DNA of 64,000 nt from Guadua angustifolia (taxonomy: Eukaryota; Streptophyta; Magnoliopsida; Poales; Poaceae): positions 66,002,376-66,066,375 of the forward strand of contig CM070510.1 of assembly GCA_036346375.1 (NCBI GenBank), in the 5' to 3' direction. Below are positions 1-11,639 of this stretch, in pieces. The notes beneath the pieces are model-generated. The model worked only from the letters and a program-made list of their open reading frames with translations, ran no database searches and had not been told where the DNA came from. Position 1 is the first letter of the stretch, and each line of letters opens with the position of its first letter. Position numbers and translations under genes: made by a program.

Positions 1-439
1 ACTAAGCAGTTACGGGATTCAGATCTCCTTCTCACATTCACAACCTATGTGCTTCTCGGGGCCAAGTGGGTCGTTGGTGCGTCATTGTTGCAATACCTAT
101 TCTAGAAAGATAAGAGCATTGGAAGGTAAATCGAAATCACATACACACCACTTGTATTGATCTTAGCATCACATACTGGTGGAGAAGACAGGGTAGCGAT
201 CGAGGTGGTCGACCACGGGCGAGGCGAAGAAGATCGCCGTGAGGTAGCGCGCTTTCGCAATGAAAATCTCAAGGAAGCTGCCTCGAAGATTAAGACGGTC
301 CACAATCGATCGATGAGGATGCGAGAAGCCGAGGCCCTAATCCGAAGGTTAGGTTGATTACCTAATTGACAATTGCTGAATTTATCTTTCGTGCGCTACA
401 AGTTACTTTAGTGTTTAGATTACTCGAGGCATTGCGATG
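1..439. other. Unassigned sequence left of first MITE
   Basis: I recognise no gene or repeat here. A 66-codon reading frame (157-357, plus) is rich in Arg and Glu and a comparable frame exists on the minus strand; neither has a motif I can name. It could be a gene fragment or repeat-derived sequence. Confidence 0.3.
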
Positions 440-442
440 TTA

Positions 443-740
443 GAACATCTCCAAGAGGAGCCCTAAATAGGTTGCTAATTGTAATTATAGGGTTTTGATG
501 GAAAAAATGCACTCCAGAGGTTGTATTTTGAGAAAAATTATCAAAATAGGTTTAGGACTCGAGCCTGTTGCTATATTTAGCAACGCTCCTCTCCGGCCCT
601 AATGAAGGGATGAATGAAGGATTGGAGATTTAGGGTCTAATTGCTGGAGTCAATAGCTATCTTGGGTCCTAATTTTTTTAGTTTAGACCCTATTTTAAGG
701 TATAGGACTCTATTTTAAGGCTTGACTATTGGAGATGCTC
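443..740. mobile_element. Tourist-like (PIF/Harbinger) MITE
   Basis: This is a 298 bp non-coding element flanked on both sides by TTA (440-442 and 741-743), the target duplication typical of PIF/Harbinger MITEs. The ends are inverted: GAACATCTCCAA at the left and TTGGAGATGCTC at the right. The interior repeats phrases such as CCTAAAT and TATTTTAAGG and has no reading frame, so it would depend on a transposase supplied elsewhere. The superfamily call rests on the TSD and the inverted ends together. Confidence 0.8.
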
Positions 741-743
741 TTA

Positions 744-1208
744 CTGTACTTGTCGATGGTTGTTACCGACAATGAAGAAGAGGGAGTGTAACTAGGCGGA
801 AGATCTAAGCCAGATGGTAAAGCAAGACGCAAGAGATTTTACCCAGGTTCGGGCTCTCCAATGGAGATAATACCCTAGTCCTGCTTTCTTTGTTGTTGTG
901 AGCGTTTCGATGTTCTGGATTACAAGAAGCTCTCTCCTCTCTGTACAGGATCCTCTCTCTCTCTATATCTGGGCAGGCATCCCGACACGCAGTGGGAGTT
1001 GTTAGCCGCTAGGCGCAAAGCGTGGAAGTGGTTGGAGACAGCAGGGAAGACCATCCTGTAGCAGCCGACAAAACACAGTATCATGCAGAGCAGCGTCGCT
1101 CGTTGCAGAGGCGCAGCTGCCACCCTCCTGCTCCTGGCGCCCGCGGTTCCCGCTCTCCTTTTCTCTGCACGCGTCCGGCACCTTCCAGAACCCCCCTCTT
1201 CTCTTTAC
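744..1208. other. Unassigned, possibly retroelement leader sequence
   Basis: The stretch at 836-885 reads like leader text often seen in grass repeats (TTTACCCAGGTTCGGGCTC followed by AATACCCTAGTCCTGC). The rest is CT-rich and then GC-rich, with short frames on both strands that look like chance. No domain or boundary was found. Confidence 0.3.
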
Positions 1209-2254
1209 GAGGTGGACTCGGTCCACCTCCATGGACTAATTGATTTGGCCCGCCGGCTAGACTCCTGGTCACACGACTTCCACAGTACTATTGCTTAATT
1301 AGCTCTCTCTAAATATGATTGATTATTATAGCAAGATTCCTGATTATTGTTGGTAATTAATAGCCGGTCAATCATTTCTTTTGTACTCTATATATACTGT
1401 ACAGTTTTCACATAATTAATCAAGGAAATTCATTCAAGATCTCACATGTCGTGCTGCCACGGCGAATGAACTCGGCAAGTGGAAAAGCGCGCAGGCGTGG
1501 CGATCCGAAGACAAGTGCAAAGCGGGTGGCGGCGGTGGCCCCTTTCTCCGAGGCGTCGACTACGCGACCATGGCGTGCACAAGTGGCGGCGAGGAAGGTG
1601 GACTCCTAGCAGCGCCATGGCATGCTCGGGAGGAAGAACGCGGCGCGAGGAGGACGCGGCGCTGCTGAAGCGATCAGAGGTCGGTGGTTGAATGGCGGTG
1701 GCTCGAGCGCCTCGTGCTCGGAAGCCCGTGTCACCCTGCGGCGGTGGATAGCGAGGACAAGCGAGCGACGAGAAAGACAAGGTCGACGACGCCAGGCGGT
1801 CTGTATGCGGGCATGGAGAGAGGAAGAGGAGCTAGTGTACGAGGATGAACTTTTCGTTTGAGAAAAAATTCGGACGAGCCGAAATCGAAATTTCGGCGAA
1901 ATTGATAATTCGGCGGACAAGATTCAAAATTCAAATTTCAAAATTCAAATTCGGTTTGATTTCCACCAAAATTTTCCGAAATTCGCTGAAAATACCCCGA
2001 AATTCGCCGAAATTTACCGAAATTCGCCCAAATTGGACTGACTGAAAATTGGTTCAAACGACGCCGAAAAATTTTGAATTTTTTTTGTAGGTTCCTGCCA
2101 TATTAGAGATGTTCTCATAAAAATTTCAGATGATTATCAGATCTGTACAATTTTAAAAATTCAAATACTGATACTATGTAGATGAAAGCGTTGATTGGCA
2201 AGTTTGAACCGGATGAAAAATAGTACAAACGATGTTAGAAAGTTTTGAAATTTT
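1209..2254 (+). repeat. 1 kb direct tandem duplication, copy 1
   Basis: This copy matches 2559-3643 along its whole length with small indels; the start-to-start distance is about 1350 bp and 300 bp of unrelated sequence lies between. It opens with the dyad GGTGGAC-TCG-GTCCACC. It continues through an AT-rich segment with a TATA-like box, then a GC-rich part with broken frames, and ends in an AT-rich part with repeated CCGAAATTCGC phrases. The layout resembles a promoter plus first exon, or a copia LTR with leader, but no protein domain is visible. Confidence 0.85.
1388..1397 (+). promoter_or_regulatory. TATA-like box in duplication copy 1
   Basis: CTATATATAC sits about 60 bases before ATG at 1446 and recurs at the same place in copy 2. 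Function is inferred from sequence and position only. Confidence 0.4.
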
Positions 2255-2558
2255 GATGTGCGCATGAGGACATTCTGGTCCTGCAGACTCAAGACCAACA
2301 CTTTCTCGCCGCTTGGAGGCGTCGCCAGCTAGACATTGGATCTTTTCATTAAGTACCATGACTCAGAGTGACTCGATGCAATGCGCTAAACTAGTCGGAT
2401 GAGTTCGGATCGACAAAATGATGCGAAAAGACAAAAGACAAAAATCAAAAGCGCACCTTCCGTCCTGTCACCGGTTACCTCTTTCTTGGCTCTTCTTCCT
2501 CTTCAATTCTTCATTTTGGGAAAAGAAGTCTAGTCTTTCCGAAATCAAGAAACAACGA

Positions 2559-3643
2559 AGGTGGACTCGGTCCACCTCCATGGACTAATTGATTTGGCCA
2601 CCGTATTAGACTCCTGGTCACACGACTTCCACAGTATTATTGCTTAATTAGCTCTCTCTAAATATGATTGATTATTATAGCAAGATTCCCGATTATTGTT
2701 GGTAATTAATAGCCGGTCAATCATTTCTTTTTGTACTCTATATATCTTGTCACAGCTTTTCACATAATTAATCAAGGAAATTCATTCAAGATCTCACATG
2801 TCGTCTTTCGCCACGGCGAATGAACTCGGCAAGTGGAGAAAAGCGCGCGGCCGAGGGTGGTGGCGATCCGTAAGACACACGTGCAAAAGATCGGGTGGCG
2901 GCGGCCCCTTTCTCCGAGGCGACCGACTCGCGACCATGGCGTGCCGACAGCAGTGGGCGGCGAGGAAGGTGGACTCCTAACAGCGCCATGGCATGCTCGG
3001 CAGAGGAAGAACGCGCGAGGAGGGCGGACGCTTTAAGCGTGACGTGGCGTGAGCTGTCGCTGGTTCGGAATGGCGGTGGCTTAAGAAGCAGCCTCGTGCT
3101 CGAGGAAGCCCGTGTCACCCTGGCGGTGGATGACGCGAGGACAAGCGGCGACGAGAAAGACAAGGTCGACGACGCGGCGATCTTGTAGGTCTTGCATGGA
3201 GAGAGGAAGAGGCAGCTAAGGCGGTAATGAGGATGAACTTTTCGTTTGAAAAAAAAATCGGAGACAGTAGAAATCGAATTTACCGAAATTGATAATTCGC
3301 CGGACAAGATTCAAAATTCAAATTTCAAAATTCAAATTCGGTTTGATTTCCACCAAAATTTTCCGAAATTCGCTGAAAATACCCCGAAATTCGCCGAAAT
3401 TTACCCGAAATTCGCCCAAATTGGACTGACTGAAAATTGGTTCAAACGACGCCGAAAAATTTTGAATTTTTTTTTGTAGGTTCCTGCCATATTAGAGATG
3501 TTCTCATAAAAATTTCAGATGATTATCAGATCTGTACAATTTTAAAAAATTCAAATACTGATACTATGTAGATGAAACGTTGATTGGCAAGTTTGAACCG
3601 GATGAAAAATAGTACAAACGATGTTAGAAAGTTTTGAAATTTT
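2559..3643 (+). repeat. 1 kb direct tandem duplication, copy 2
   Basis: This is the second copy of the unit at 1209-2254, with the same dyad at 2560-2576. An ATG at 2798 opens a 60-codon plus frame, and a 173-codon frame runs on the minus strand (2786-3307); neither matches a family I know. The two copies differ by small indels in the GC-rich part and the frames are not conserved between them, which argues against a functional protein. Confidence 0.85.
2738..2746 (+). promoter_or_regulatory. TATA-like box in duplication copy 2
   Basis: CTATATATC lies in the position equivalent to the copy 1 box, about 60 bases before ATG at 2798. The call is by analogy only. Confidence 0.4.
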
Positions 3644-4740
3644 TGTGGAGATTCCTGACATACTTATGATATATCTGGAAAAATTTCAGATGATGATCAA
3701 ATGTGAGCAATTTTAAAAATTCAAACACAGAGAGAGTTGAAAACTAGTACTTTGAATGTCAGAATTTTTATAAATTCCTGGAGAAATATTTTGAGCTAAA
3801 AATTTTACATAAGAATTCTTAGCTCAAATAAATTTGAAAAACAAAATTTCAAAAATTTATAAAAATATTTGAGTTGCCTGATAAATCCAAAACAGAAAAC
3901 AGAAATATGTACACAGTACATTGTCAGAATTTTTATAAATTCCTGGAACAATATATGGAGCTGAAAATTTTAAATAAGGATCATTGCCTGAAATAAACTT
4001 GAAAAACAAATTTTCAAAAAGTTTAAAAAATATTTGAATTGTCTGATAAATCAAAATCCGAAATCTGAAAACTGTGCAGAGCAGATTGCAATCATATAAG
4101 TTCAGTGCTTACTGCATTGATAGATTTTATTGAGCAAACAAAGAAAATTTAAATTTTTTGAAAATTTTATAGAATGGTACTGAGAAAATTATTAATATGT
4201 CATAAAATGTTCAGATCATGATCACACCGGAGAAAATTTGTAAAAATATAATAAGTTTACTGTCCCAATTATGTCCATTCGGTTTTTTATTTTTTAAAGA
4301 TAACAAATGATGTTAAATTATTTTGAAAATTTTTGTGTATGATCCCAAACTACTAAGAATGGTACCATAATTTTTTCACATCATTATCAAGCTTTTAAAA
4401 ATTCTTAAAAATCTGACAAGGTTTCTGCCCAAATTTTAAAAAATCTCAAAAAATTAGTTTTTCATTAAATTTTCATGGAACAAGACTTTCTTAAGGGTTA
4501 TTGGACCCATTCCGTTCAAATCCGGCCAAAAATTTGAAAATCGGACTCCAAACCCGAAATTTCGGCGAATTTGACCGAATTTCTTGAAATTCTGAAAATA
4601 CTGTAGCAACACTGTAGCAAAATCAAATTTTTTAAAATTTTTGAATTTGGCATATATAAATTCGGAGGGCTCGAACCGAATTTCGTGAAATTTAAATTCA
4701 TGCAGGTTTTGGATCCTGGTAGTAATATAAATTGCAAAAA
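3460..4740. repeat. AT-rich degenerate tandem array, units about 120-195 bp
   Basis: Successive segments share the phrases TTTTTGT, a short C-containing block (TTCCTG), and AAAATTTCAGATGAT or a diverged form. The clearest pair starts at 3758 and 3923 (GTCAGAATTTTTATAAATTC), 165 bp apart. Related phrases occur at 19655-19750 and at 48660-49170. The last part (4500-4700) is rich in CCGAAATTTCG-type text. It is non-coding and probably the interior of a large non-autonomous element or LTR. Confidence 0.6.
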
Positions 4741-5640
4741 GGATAAAATGATTGATTGATTTTTAGATTGGTAATATATATTACTACGTACAATATATTT
4801 GTTTTAATTCATACGAGAAGAAACCATAAAAACTTTTTATGTCGGGAGAAATAAATGTTTGATCTTGTAGTACAATTTTCTTTTATTGTTTGATCTTTAT
4901 GTTTTGTTACCAATTTTATTTTTCAGATTAACGCTTGCATTGAACTAGTAAAATTCAAAGCTCGACTACAAGATACTATATTGGGCGGAGCGTAGCCAAC
5001 AAGTGGGCTCGAGTCCATCCTCTGGTGCCGCTAGTCTTAGGCCGGAACAGGTTATGTACAGCTTCTGCTTAAAAGAAAAGTAGATTGTCTATAGAATTGG
5101 AGGATTCTAGACAGTTTCTTTCATAATTAGAAGTTGATTTGTACACAGAATTAGAAACTGTCACCCACATGATTTTGTGGATTCTGACTCAGATTCTGCG
5201 AGTTTCGTCTCCCCACAAGTCATCGCAGCCACAAGGGCTTCCGTCGTCGTCCCTAGGCCCCTCCACCACCCTCATCCGTTCATCCATCACCAACACCGAT
5301 CAACAATTAGCACAGACAATCAGGATTACCGAACGACCAAATTCTCTAGTCAGCAGATTCTTTAGACAATCACTTCTCCAGATAACTGACTGCAATCTAG
5401 TCTGCACAATCAAAAGCTGTCCCGAAGAGGGCCTTACTCTCCTACTGCTGCTTGCAAATCTAATCTCAATCTCACTCACATACAAGGCCATATTTTGTGC
5501 GAGTGAACAAGAGAGAGTTTATATGTTAATACGAGATATTGAGATTGTGAGATTTTATATGTCAAACTTCATTGCGAAAAGACATCTACATACTAAATTT
5601 GATTATTTGGGAATGAATATCTGAATGGGAGAATGGATTG
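4741..5640. other. Unassigned sequence with one uncertain ORF
   Basis: A plus-strand frame of 161 codons (5139-5624) opens with ATG but has no recognisable domain. Its composition is Ser/Leu/Ile-rich and a different overlapping frame is open over the same stretch. I treat it as unproven. Confidence 0.3.
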
Positions 5641-7013
5641 TTTAACTAAGAATTAACGGTGAGTCGAATTGAGAGAATGCATCTGCTTCGCATGCATTAG
5701 CATAAATCGACTTGTTTGCGATGAATTAGCTATATTTAGAATTGTCTTCGACAAAATTTTGCCCCATGAGGTCACCCACTTGGTCCATTCCGCGTCTTTG
5801 GGAAATGATGTGGACGGAGAAGGCCTAGGTGGTGTCCCAAAGAAGGTAGCAATGGAGGGTCAGATTGACGCAATAAAACCACTCTTGGTGCCAACCCTTG
5901 TTTGAGGTTTTAAAGGGAATGTTAAGGTAAGATTTTTCATGCCCTCCTCACCAAACCCCAAGACCGCCAACCGTTTTGGGAGAATTCTTGCTGGGGAAGG
6001 GTTTGAGGAGGAAAAGATGGCGAAAAAGATCAAAATGAGGCCGAATGCCAAGATAGGCCTCACAGAGATTAACGAAGGCAGCAATTTGAAGAATGGAGTT
6101 AGGGTTAAGATGAGTTAACTCGATTCCATAAAACTCGAGAACGCCACGAAGAAAGGGGGATGCCGGAAGACCAAGCCCGCGCTAAAAAGGATTCAAAGAT
6201 TCTCACCACCTCCTCAAAGACGAGGGGTAGGGCGAATTCACCTGCTGGGCGAGCAGCAAGCATTACCAGAGGCTAAAAACACCAATGCCCACTAAATCTT
6301 TCCACTGCCCCTCCGTCTGCCACCAAGTGGCCCAATCTTTGGTCGAGCGAGGGAGGAGCGGTTATGGAGAAGGAGGCGACATCCTTGAATGAAGAAACCT
6401 CGCGATCGCGGCGGTTAGGGTGACGAGAAAAGTTAGCCCTAGCGGCGGAGGTATGGCGAAAAGAAGTCTGAGAACAAAGGGGCAAGTAGAAAGCGGTACA
6501 AAGTCACTCTATTTGTTCAGATGGACAAGGAAGCTGGCACGATTCTCATATCCCCGAGCGAATTTGCACCACCTCTTCCCAAACCCCAAACCGCCTAGGG
6601 AGCATTTCAGCCTACGGCAGATACACACGACGTATATAATTGCCGATGGCCCAAAGGAATCAAGTTAACAAGTGGTATGCCCCAAGATGGGCCCAAAGCC
6701 ATAAACTCCGTGATTTACGGAATAAATGGGTATCACTCAGAAATAACATCCTCTTACTAGTATGCCTCATGCCAGTTAAAGTCGACAAAGCGTTCAAGAA
6801 CGAAGTCGAAAGTCAGAAAGATGATTTTTGAAGATGAATGCTTGAAGCATACAAAGAGACAGCCGGCCCGTAATCCCGACAAAGAGATCAAAATAAAGAG
6901 AATTCGACGAAGTTCTTCGTGACCTCTTTGCCCGACAACAAGCACTCGGCTAAAAGCACTCGTGAAGGCTTAGCGGCTGGAAGGCACTTGATCATGAAGC
7001 ACTCGGGGGCTAC
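5641..7013 (+). mobile_element. 3' internal remnant of an LTR retrotransposon
   Basis: The stretch ends at 7001-7013 in a purine-rich CTCGGGGGCTAC tract directly before the LTR at 7014, as in the 3' internal end of grass gypsy elements. No gag or pol domain could be recognised. An imperfect hairpin is present near 5943-6016 (CCTCCTCACCAAACCCC against GGGAAGGGTTTGAGGAGG). Membership of one element is inferred from the tract and position. Confidence 0.45.
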
Positions 7014-7474
7014 TGTGGGATATATATATATCCCGGTCCACCAGTAAATCCAATAAAGCCCACCAGAGAAATTGGGCCATGCCGATCGGATGAAGTCATG
7101 GCTATTTGGGGTCGAGCAAAGCATGAAGAATCGGGATAGACCTTAGTTAAGGAAACCGAGTCAGACAGGCGGGGATGATTGTAATCCAAACCAATACGGG
7201 TTCGGGATAGAAACCCCTACTCAGATCCGAGTAGGACTCAATATTGTAACCGCCCTTCTCTACTATATAAAGGGAGGGGGCGGGGCACCTAAAAGAGACA
7301 AGACAATATCTCATCAGCTATTAGCTAGCCACATATAATTCCAGAGCACATGACTAGGGTATTATCTCCATCGCGAGAGCTTAACTCAGATACATCGGGT
7401 GTTCTTGTGTTACCATCGAGTTTGGGTCCAGCGCGTAGCCCCCTTTTCATTATTGTCGGTAACAAACGTCGACA
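7014..7474 (+). mobile_element. LTR of truncated gypsy-type element
   Basis: The segment begins TGTGGG after a polypurine tract and ends CGACA, giving the TGT...ACA ends of an LTR. It contains the TATA box CTATATAAAG at 7263-7272. The 5 bp after it (CCAAG) do not match the bases before it, so it is a 3' LTR of a truncated element, not a solo LTR. It abuts CACTA-type sequence, which suggests insertion into that transposon. Confidence 0.6.
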
Positions 7475-8000
7475 CCAAGTGGGCACATTGGGCGTAGTGC
7501 ACTCGGTGTTATTTTATCGGGAAAAGTTGGCTACGCCGAGTGTACTCTTGGAAAAAATAAACAATACCTAAGTGCACTCTCGGACCAGAGTGGCGACGGG
7601 GTGGTTGCCCTAACAAGATACTTACGCCCAGGGGTTGCCCTAATGAGATATATACGCCGAGTGCCCTCTCGGTATATATATACGCCAAGTGCCCTCTCGG
7701 TATATTCTTAATCTACGCCGAGTGCCCACTTGGGATAGACTGCACTGCCTTTGCTGACATGGTAACTGGTAATCTATGCCGAGTGTGCCCTCGCATTATT
7801 GTGTCCTACGTGGACGAAAACGTCATATTTCGAATGCCCTCTCGGAATAGATATTGTATATTGCAAGAGCACACTTGGAATAGAGTTCTTTGTCCGAGAG
7901 GTAGCTAAAACGAGAGCACACTCGGCATAGGTTCATCTACTCCGAGTGTGTACTTGGTTTGTTATTTTCACACTCGCCCCAGAACAAGATTCTTGTAGTG
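7475..8000 (+). mobile_element. CACTA (En/Spm) transposon, terminal part
   Basis: Many copies of a subterminal motif occur, such as TACGCCGAGTGCCCTCTCGG and its inverted forms, the arrangement to which CACTA transposases bind. The segment ends at 8000 with TTCTTGTAGTG, the reverse complement of the CACTACAAGAA terminus that defines the superfamily. The opposite end was not found; the left side meets an LTR at 7474. There is no transposase sequence here. Confidence 0.8.
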
Positions 8001-8129
8001 TATTTTTATCCGGGCTTCGTCGCTTATTAGAGGAGGATTAGGACAACAACCATTAGTGATGATGTCATCTCTAGTGGAGCCTGATTAATTTTAACTTAAC
8101 TCAATCCAAATTGCTATTGGGATTTGAGG

Positions 8130-9570
8130 TTAAGAGAATATACAATAGTAAAGGCAATTGTTGTCTATACACTCCTCTATATCATTTAAAGACAAACTTA
8201 AAGACAGCTTCTACAATATATGATATCTAGGTATAAAAAAGTGTTTATTATAGACAGTAACTCACGTAATGATATTTTATGCTATCTATATAGTTATTTT
8301 TTTACAAAGAGATAACTATACTCTCTCTATTCATGGACACTGGCGATCGTACTGCATCAGCGCATGCGTGATTGGCTTCTAACAAAGGGTGTTGACGCGC
8401 TGTCTGTCCTTGTTATCAGATAATAGCGGAAGAGGCAAGCCTGGCGACATGCATCATGTCTCTAATATTCTCGATCTACTTGATCAATGCTCAACAGGAT
8501 TTAAATCGTGCTGAATGCATTTAGAGGGCTCAAATGCTAGCTTCGCGCTTCTATGAATGGCCAAATTCACAACCCTCCTTAACGTACGCAGTAGTGAATG
8601 AAAAAAAAGTCTCCACAAGCTTATGCTTCCGCTACCAAAGCATTCGGCACGTCACCTCCTTTAATTAAGAAATTGTCATCAACAGAGAATTAAGCTCTAG
8701 CATTTTGTTAAAAAGATGTTTGTGAGGTCAACGTTGGAGGAAATCAAAGTAAACTATATGATAAGAGTATGTACAATAGTAAAAACGACTATTATCTATA
8801 TACTCATCTATGTCATCTGTACACAAAGCTATATACAACTTCTGCAATGGACTATCTTTTAAGTATGTCTGTATGGGATTCCACATTCTTTTAATTATAG
8901 TATAAAAAGTTTTTATTATAGACAATAAGAGCATATAAAGTAGTTGTTATCTATATACTCTTACATATTATTAAAAAATAACTTCTACAATAGATAACAT
9001 CTTAAGGTTGTCTCTATGAGCTTCCATATTATTTAAAGATAATTTCTAGAATAGATAACATCTTAAGGTTATCGCTATAAGATCTTAAAATCTTTTAATT
9101 ATATCATGAAAAGGAGTTATTGTAGACAATAACTCATATAATTGTATTTTACACTATCTATATGGCCGTCTCTTCACGAAAAGACATGTATGCTCTCACT
9201 CCTCCATATTAACAAAAATCTTACGTGGTAAAATATATAGACAACTCACGTCATACTATTATATATGCCCTAACTCATAATTGTATTTTATATTGTCTAT
9301 GGTCATCTCTACACCCTTTCTCCCCCTTCCTTATGTTAGCAAAAATCTTATGTAGCAAAGCTGATAAACTCTGACTTCACATAATTGGACATTCTATAAG
9401 GGCGTGTACAAATGGGTAATTAATGTCAGCTATCTATATACTTTGCCATGTAAAATTTTGTTTATATGAAAGAGGGAGAAGGAGGAGAGCGAGTATAGTT
9501 ATCTCTTTATGAAGAAATGACCATATAGACAACATTTAAAATACTATTATATGAGTTATTGTGACTTAAC
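8130..9570. repeat. Cluster of related small MITE-like repeats, both orientations
   Basis: A motif family (GTACAATAGTAAA, TAGACAATAACTC, GATAACTATACTC) recurs at about 8130-8325, 8762-9210 and 9228-9300 in one orientation, and at 9402-9565 inverted. The block at 8240-8325 and the reverse complement of 9490-9565 align nearly throughout. The pieces look like nested or broken copies of one small palindromic element; exact borders are unclear. Confidence 0.6.
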
Positions 9571-9628
9571 TGCTATTCGAGCAATAAAATGGATGTCAAA
9601 AGATACAAACTTTATTGCCTACTTAAGG

Positions 9629-10284
9629 TAGTGTTTGGTTCAAGGGCAAAAGTGGATGGGATGATCCTATCCTTGTTTTTCTCCTCATCCATTTGTTTGG
9701 TTGGATGGCAAAGGTGGATGGGGGCATCCAAAAAAGGAGAATATTCTTCAAAGATGCTGGATGAATGAATCCCACAACTTTGGACGGATGGGCTCATCCA
9801 GTATCCATCATGCGCTTGGTTTATATATTTATTAGCTCTTAATTTTCATAACTCTCGCTTAGCTCGGTTGGTTAAGGCTTTGGCCTCACAATGGAGGTCC
9901 TGCGTTCAAACTTAACCCTCATGAGAAACCTTGTAGAATGCTATAGTGTAACGAAATACTGTAGCTTATCTTCTTCTTTTCTAGTATTTTTGTTTATTTT
10001 TTAAAAATTTCAAAATTTTATAGTTACACTTGGTTTGTTTTTTTCATTCCAAAATTTTTAAAAAGATTTTTTTCTCTCTGTTAGAATTAACAAACCGTCT
10101 ATCCTCATCATTCATCCAACCAAACAAAAAATTGGTTCATCCCATCCATCCTCATACATCCAACCAAACAAAAAATTGATACATCCCTATCTACCCAACC
10201 AAACAGCTACTTGGATGACTCCATCCCATCCAGACCTGGATGGCCATATCCCATCCAACCTCGTCCTCCAACCAAACGAACCTA
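9629..10284. mobile_element. Non-autonomous TIR element with TTTGGTT ends
   Basis: The left end TAGTGTTTGGTTC and the right end CCAACCAAACGAACCTA are inverted, and both arms carry repeated GGATGGGAT/CATCCCATCC phrases. The right half repeats CCAACCAAACAAAAAATTG internally. No convincing target duplication was seen, so the superfamily (hAT or PIF) is open. A tRNA-like SINE head lies inside at 9851-9930. Confidence 0.55.
9851..9930 (+). mobile_element. tRNA-derived SINE head
   Basis: The A-box TAGCTCGGTTGG (9860-9871) is good; the B-box region (GCGTTCAAAC, 9902-9911) is weak. The loop around CTCACAA recalls a Val-type tRNA, but the anticodon and T stems do not pair properly, so it is not a working tRNA gene. 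An AT-rich tail follows. Confidence 0.5.
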
Positions 10285-10334
10285 ACAATCCGATCAGTTG
10301 CTTCTTGGGAGTACGTTAACCAAAGCAAAAAAAG

Positions 10335-11290
10335 ATGGTACTCTAATCCGATAAGATTGAAAATAATGCCTTAATTTTTTTGAAGTCATTAATAGGGAGT
10401 AAAGTAGTTTTTAAACTTGAGGGTATCTCTCCTTAGGTCTGTGTAAAACTTCGCTTACATAATAAATAGGTTTTTGAACCCTTTCTCGTTCTATGACTAG
10501 TACAACACTAACCACATTATTTGTAACCGCTAAATAAATCAACAAAAGTTCCCCAATGGTGGGTGATACCAGTGTGGGTGGGGTTTGCAAATAAGTTTTA
10601 ATATCTTTGAAAGCTTTATCCGCTTTATCCAACCAGTGAAATTTATCATGTTTTCTTATTACCTTAAAGAAAGGTAACCCACACTCTCCTAATCTTCAGA
10701 TAAAGCGATTGAGAGTAACCATCCGGCCAGTTAAACTTTGAAACTCCTTCACTGTAGAAGGTGGTTTCAAAGATTCAATGGTTCAGATTTTCTCAGGGTT
10801 TACTTTGATGCCTCGAGAACAAACAAGGAAACCAATCAATTTTCCAGAAGAAACTTTCAATACACACATTTCTGGATTTAACTTAATCTCATGTTTATTC
10901 AAATTATCAAAAGTTTCAGCTAGGTCTGACAAATGGTTAGAGCTTTTTTTGCTCTTTACAACGAGATTATCGACATAAATTCTAAGATTTTGCCCTATCT
11001 GACCAATAAAAGTATTCTGCATAAGGCACTGGTACATGGCTTCAACATTTTTTAGTCCAAATAGCATCTTTTGTAGCAGCAGATGCTAAATGAGGTTATG
11101 AAGGAAGTCTTCTCTTTATCTTCTCTTACCATGTTTACTTGATGATAACCTGAGTATGCATCCAGAAAACTTATCAGTTCACAACCCACTGTTGAATCGA
11201 CTAGTTGGTCAATTCGGGGTAAAGGAAAATCTTTATTTGGATAAGTGGTATTTAAACTAGTAATGTCAACGCACATGCGCCACTAATCTT
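10335..11290 (-). pseudogene. gypsy reverse transcriptase/RNase H pseudogene
   Basis: From the 5' end on the minus strand: RMCVD, then FPLPRIDQLVDST, then FLDAYSGYHQV (RT palm), then IYVDNLVVKS, then the connection region and RNase H (PIYYVSEVL, KLRHYFQSYRI). The catalytic YVDD box reads YVDN (near 10966-10977), which removes the second metal-binding Asp. In-frame stops occur before RMCVD (near 11284), near 10780, and in the connection region, with frame changes between pieces. The family would reverse-transcribe element RNA in the cytoplasm; this copy cannot. Confidence 0.85.
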
Positions 11291-11639
11291 TTACTTTCTT
11301 GACCATGACGGGTTCGCAAGCCAGTTTGGATGACCAACTTCATGAATGAAACCATCCTCTAAAAGTTTGTCCAACTCTTGTTGGATGGCTTCTTGCTGAT
11401 CAGGAGTGAATCGTTGCAGCTTTTGCTCCACTGGTCGTACGTCAGGCCAAATGGCTAACCTATACTCTATTACCTTTCTTGGGACACAGGCATGTTAGAT
11501 GGTCTCCACGCAAACACATCTACATTAGTGCAAAGGAAAGTAACAAGCATGCCTTCCTATTTAGCATCAATTCCTAACCTTTTCAGCTTTCTATCTTGCT
11601 AAGTTTTTCAGCCTTACAAGACTTATCTACATCATTAGT

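Noticed and set aside
5139..5624. A 161-codon plus-strand ORF
   Set aside because: No domain, biased composition and an alternative overlapping frame; not supported as a gene.
9851..9930. A possible functional tRNA gene
   Set aside because: The A-box fits, but the stems do not pair and the B-box is weak.
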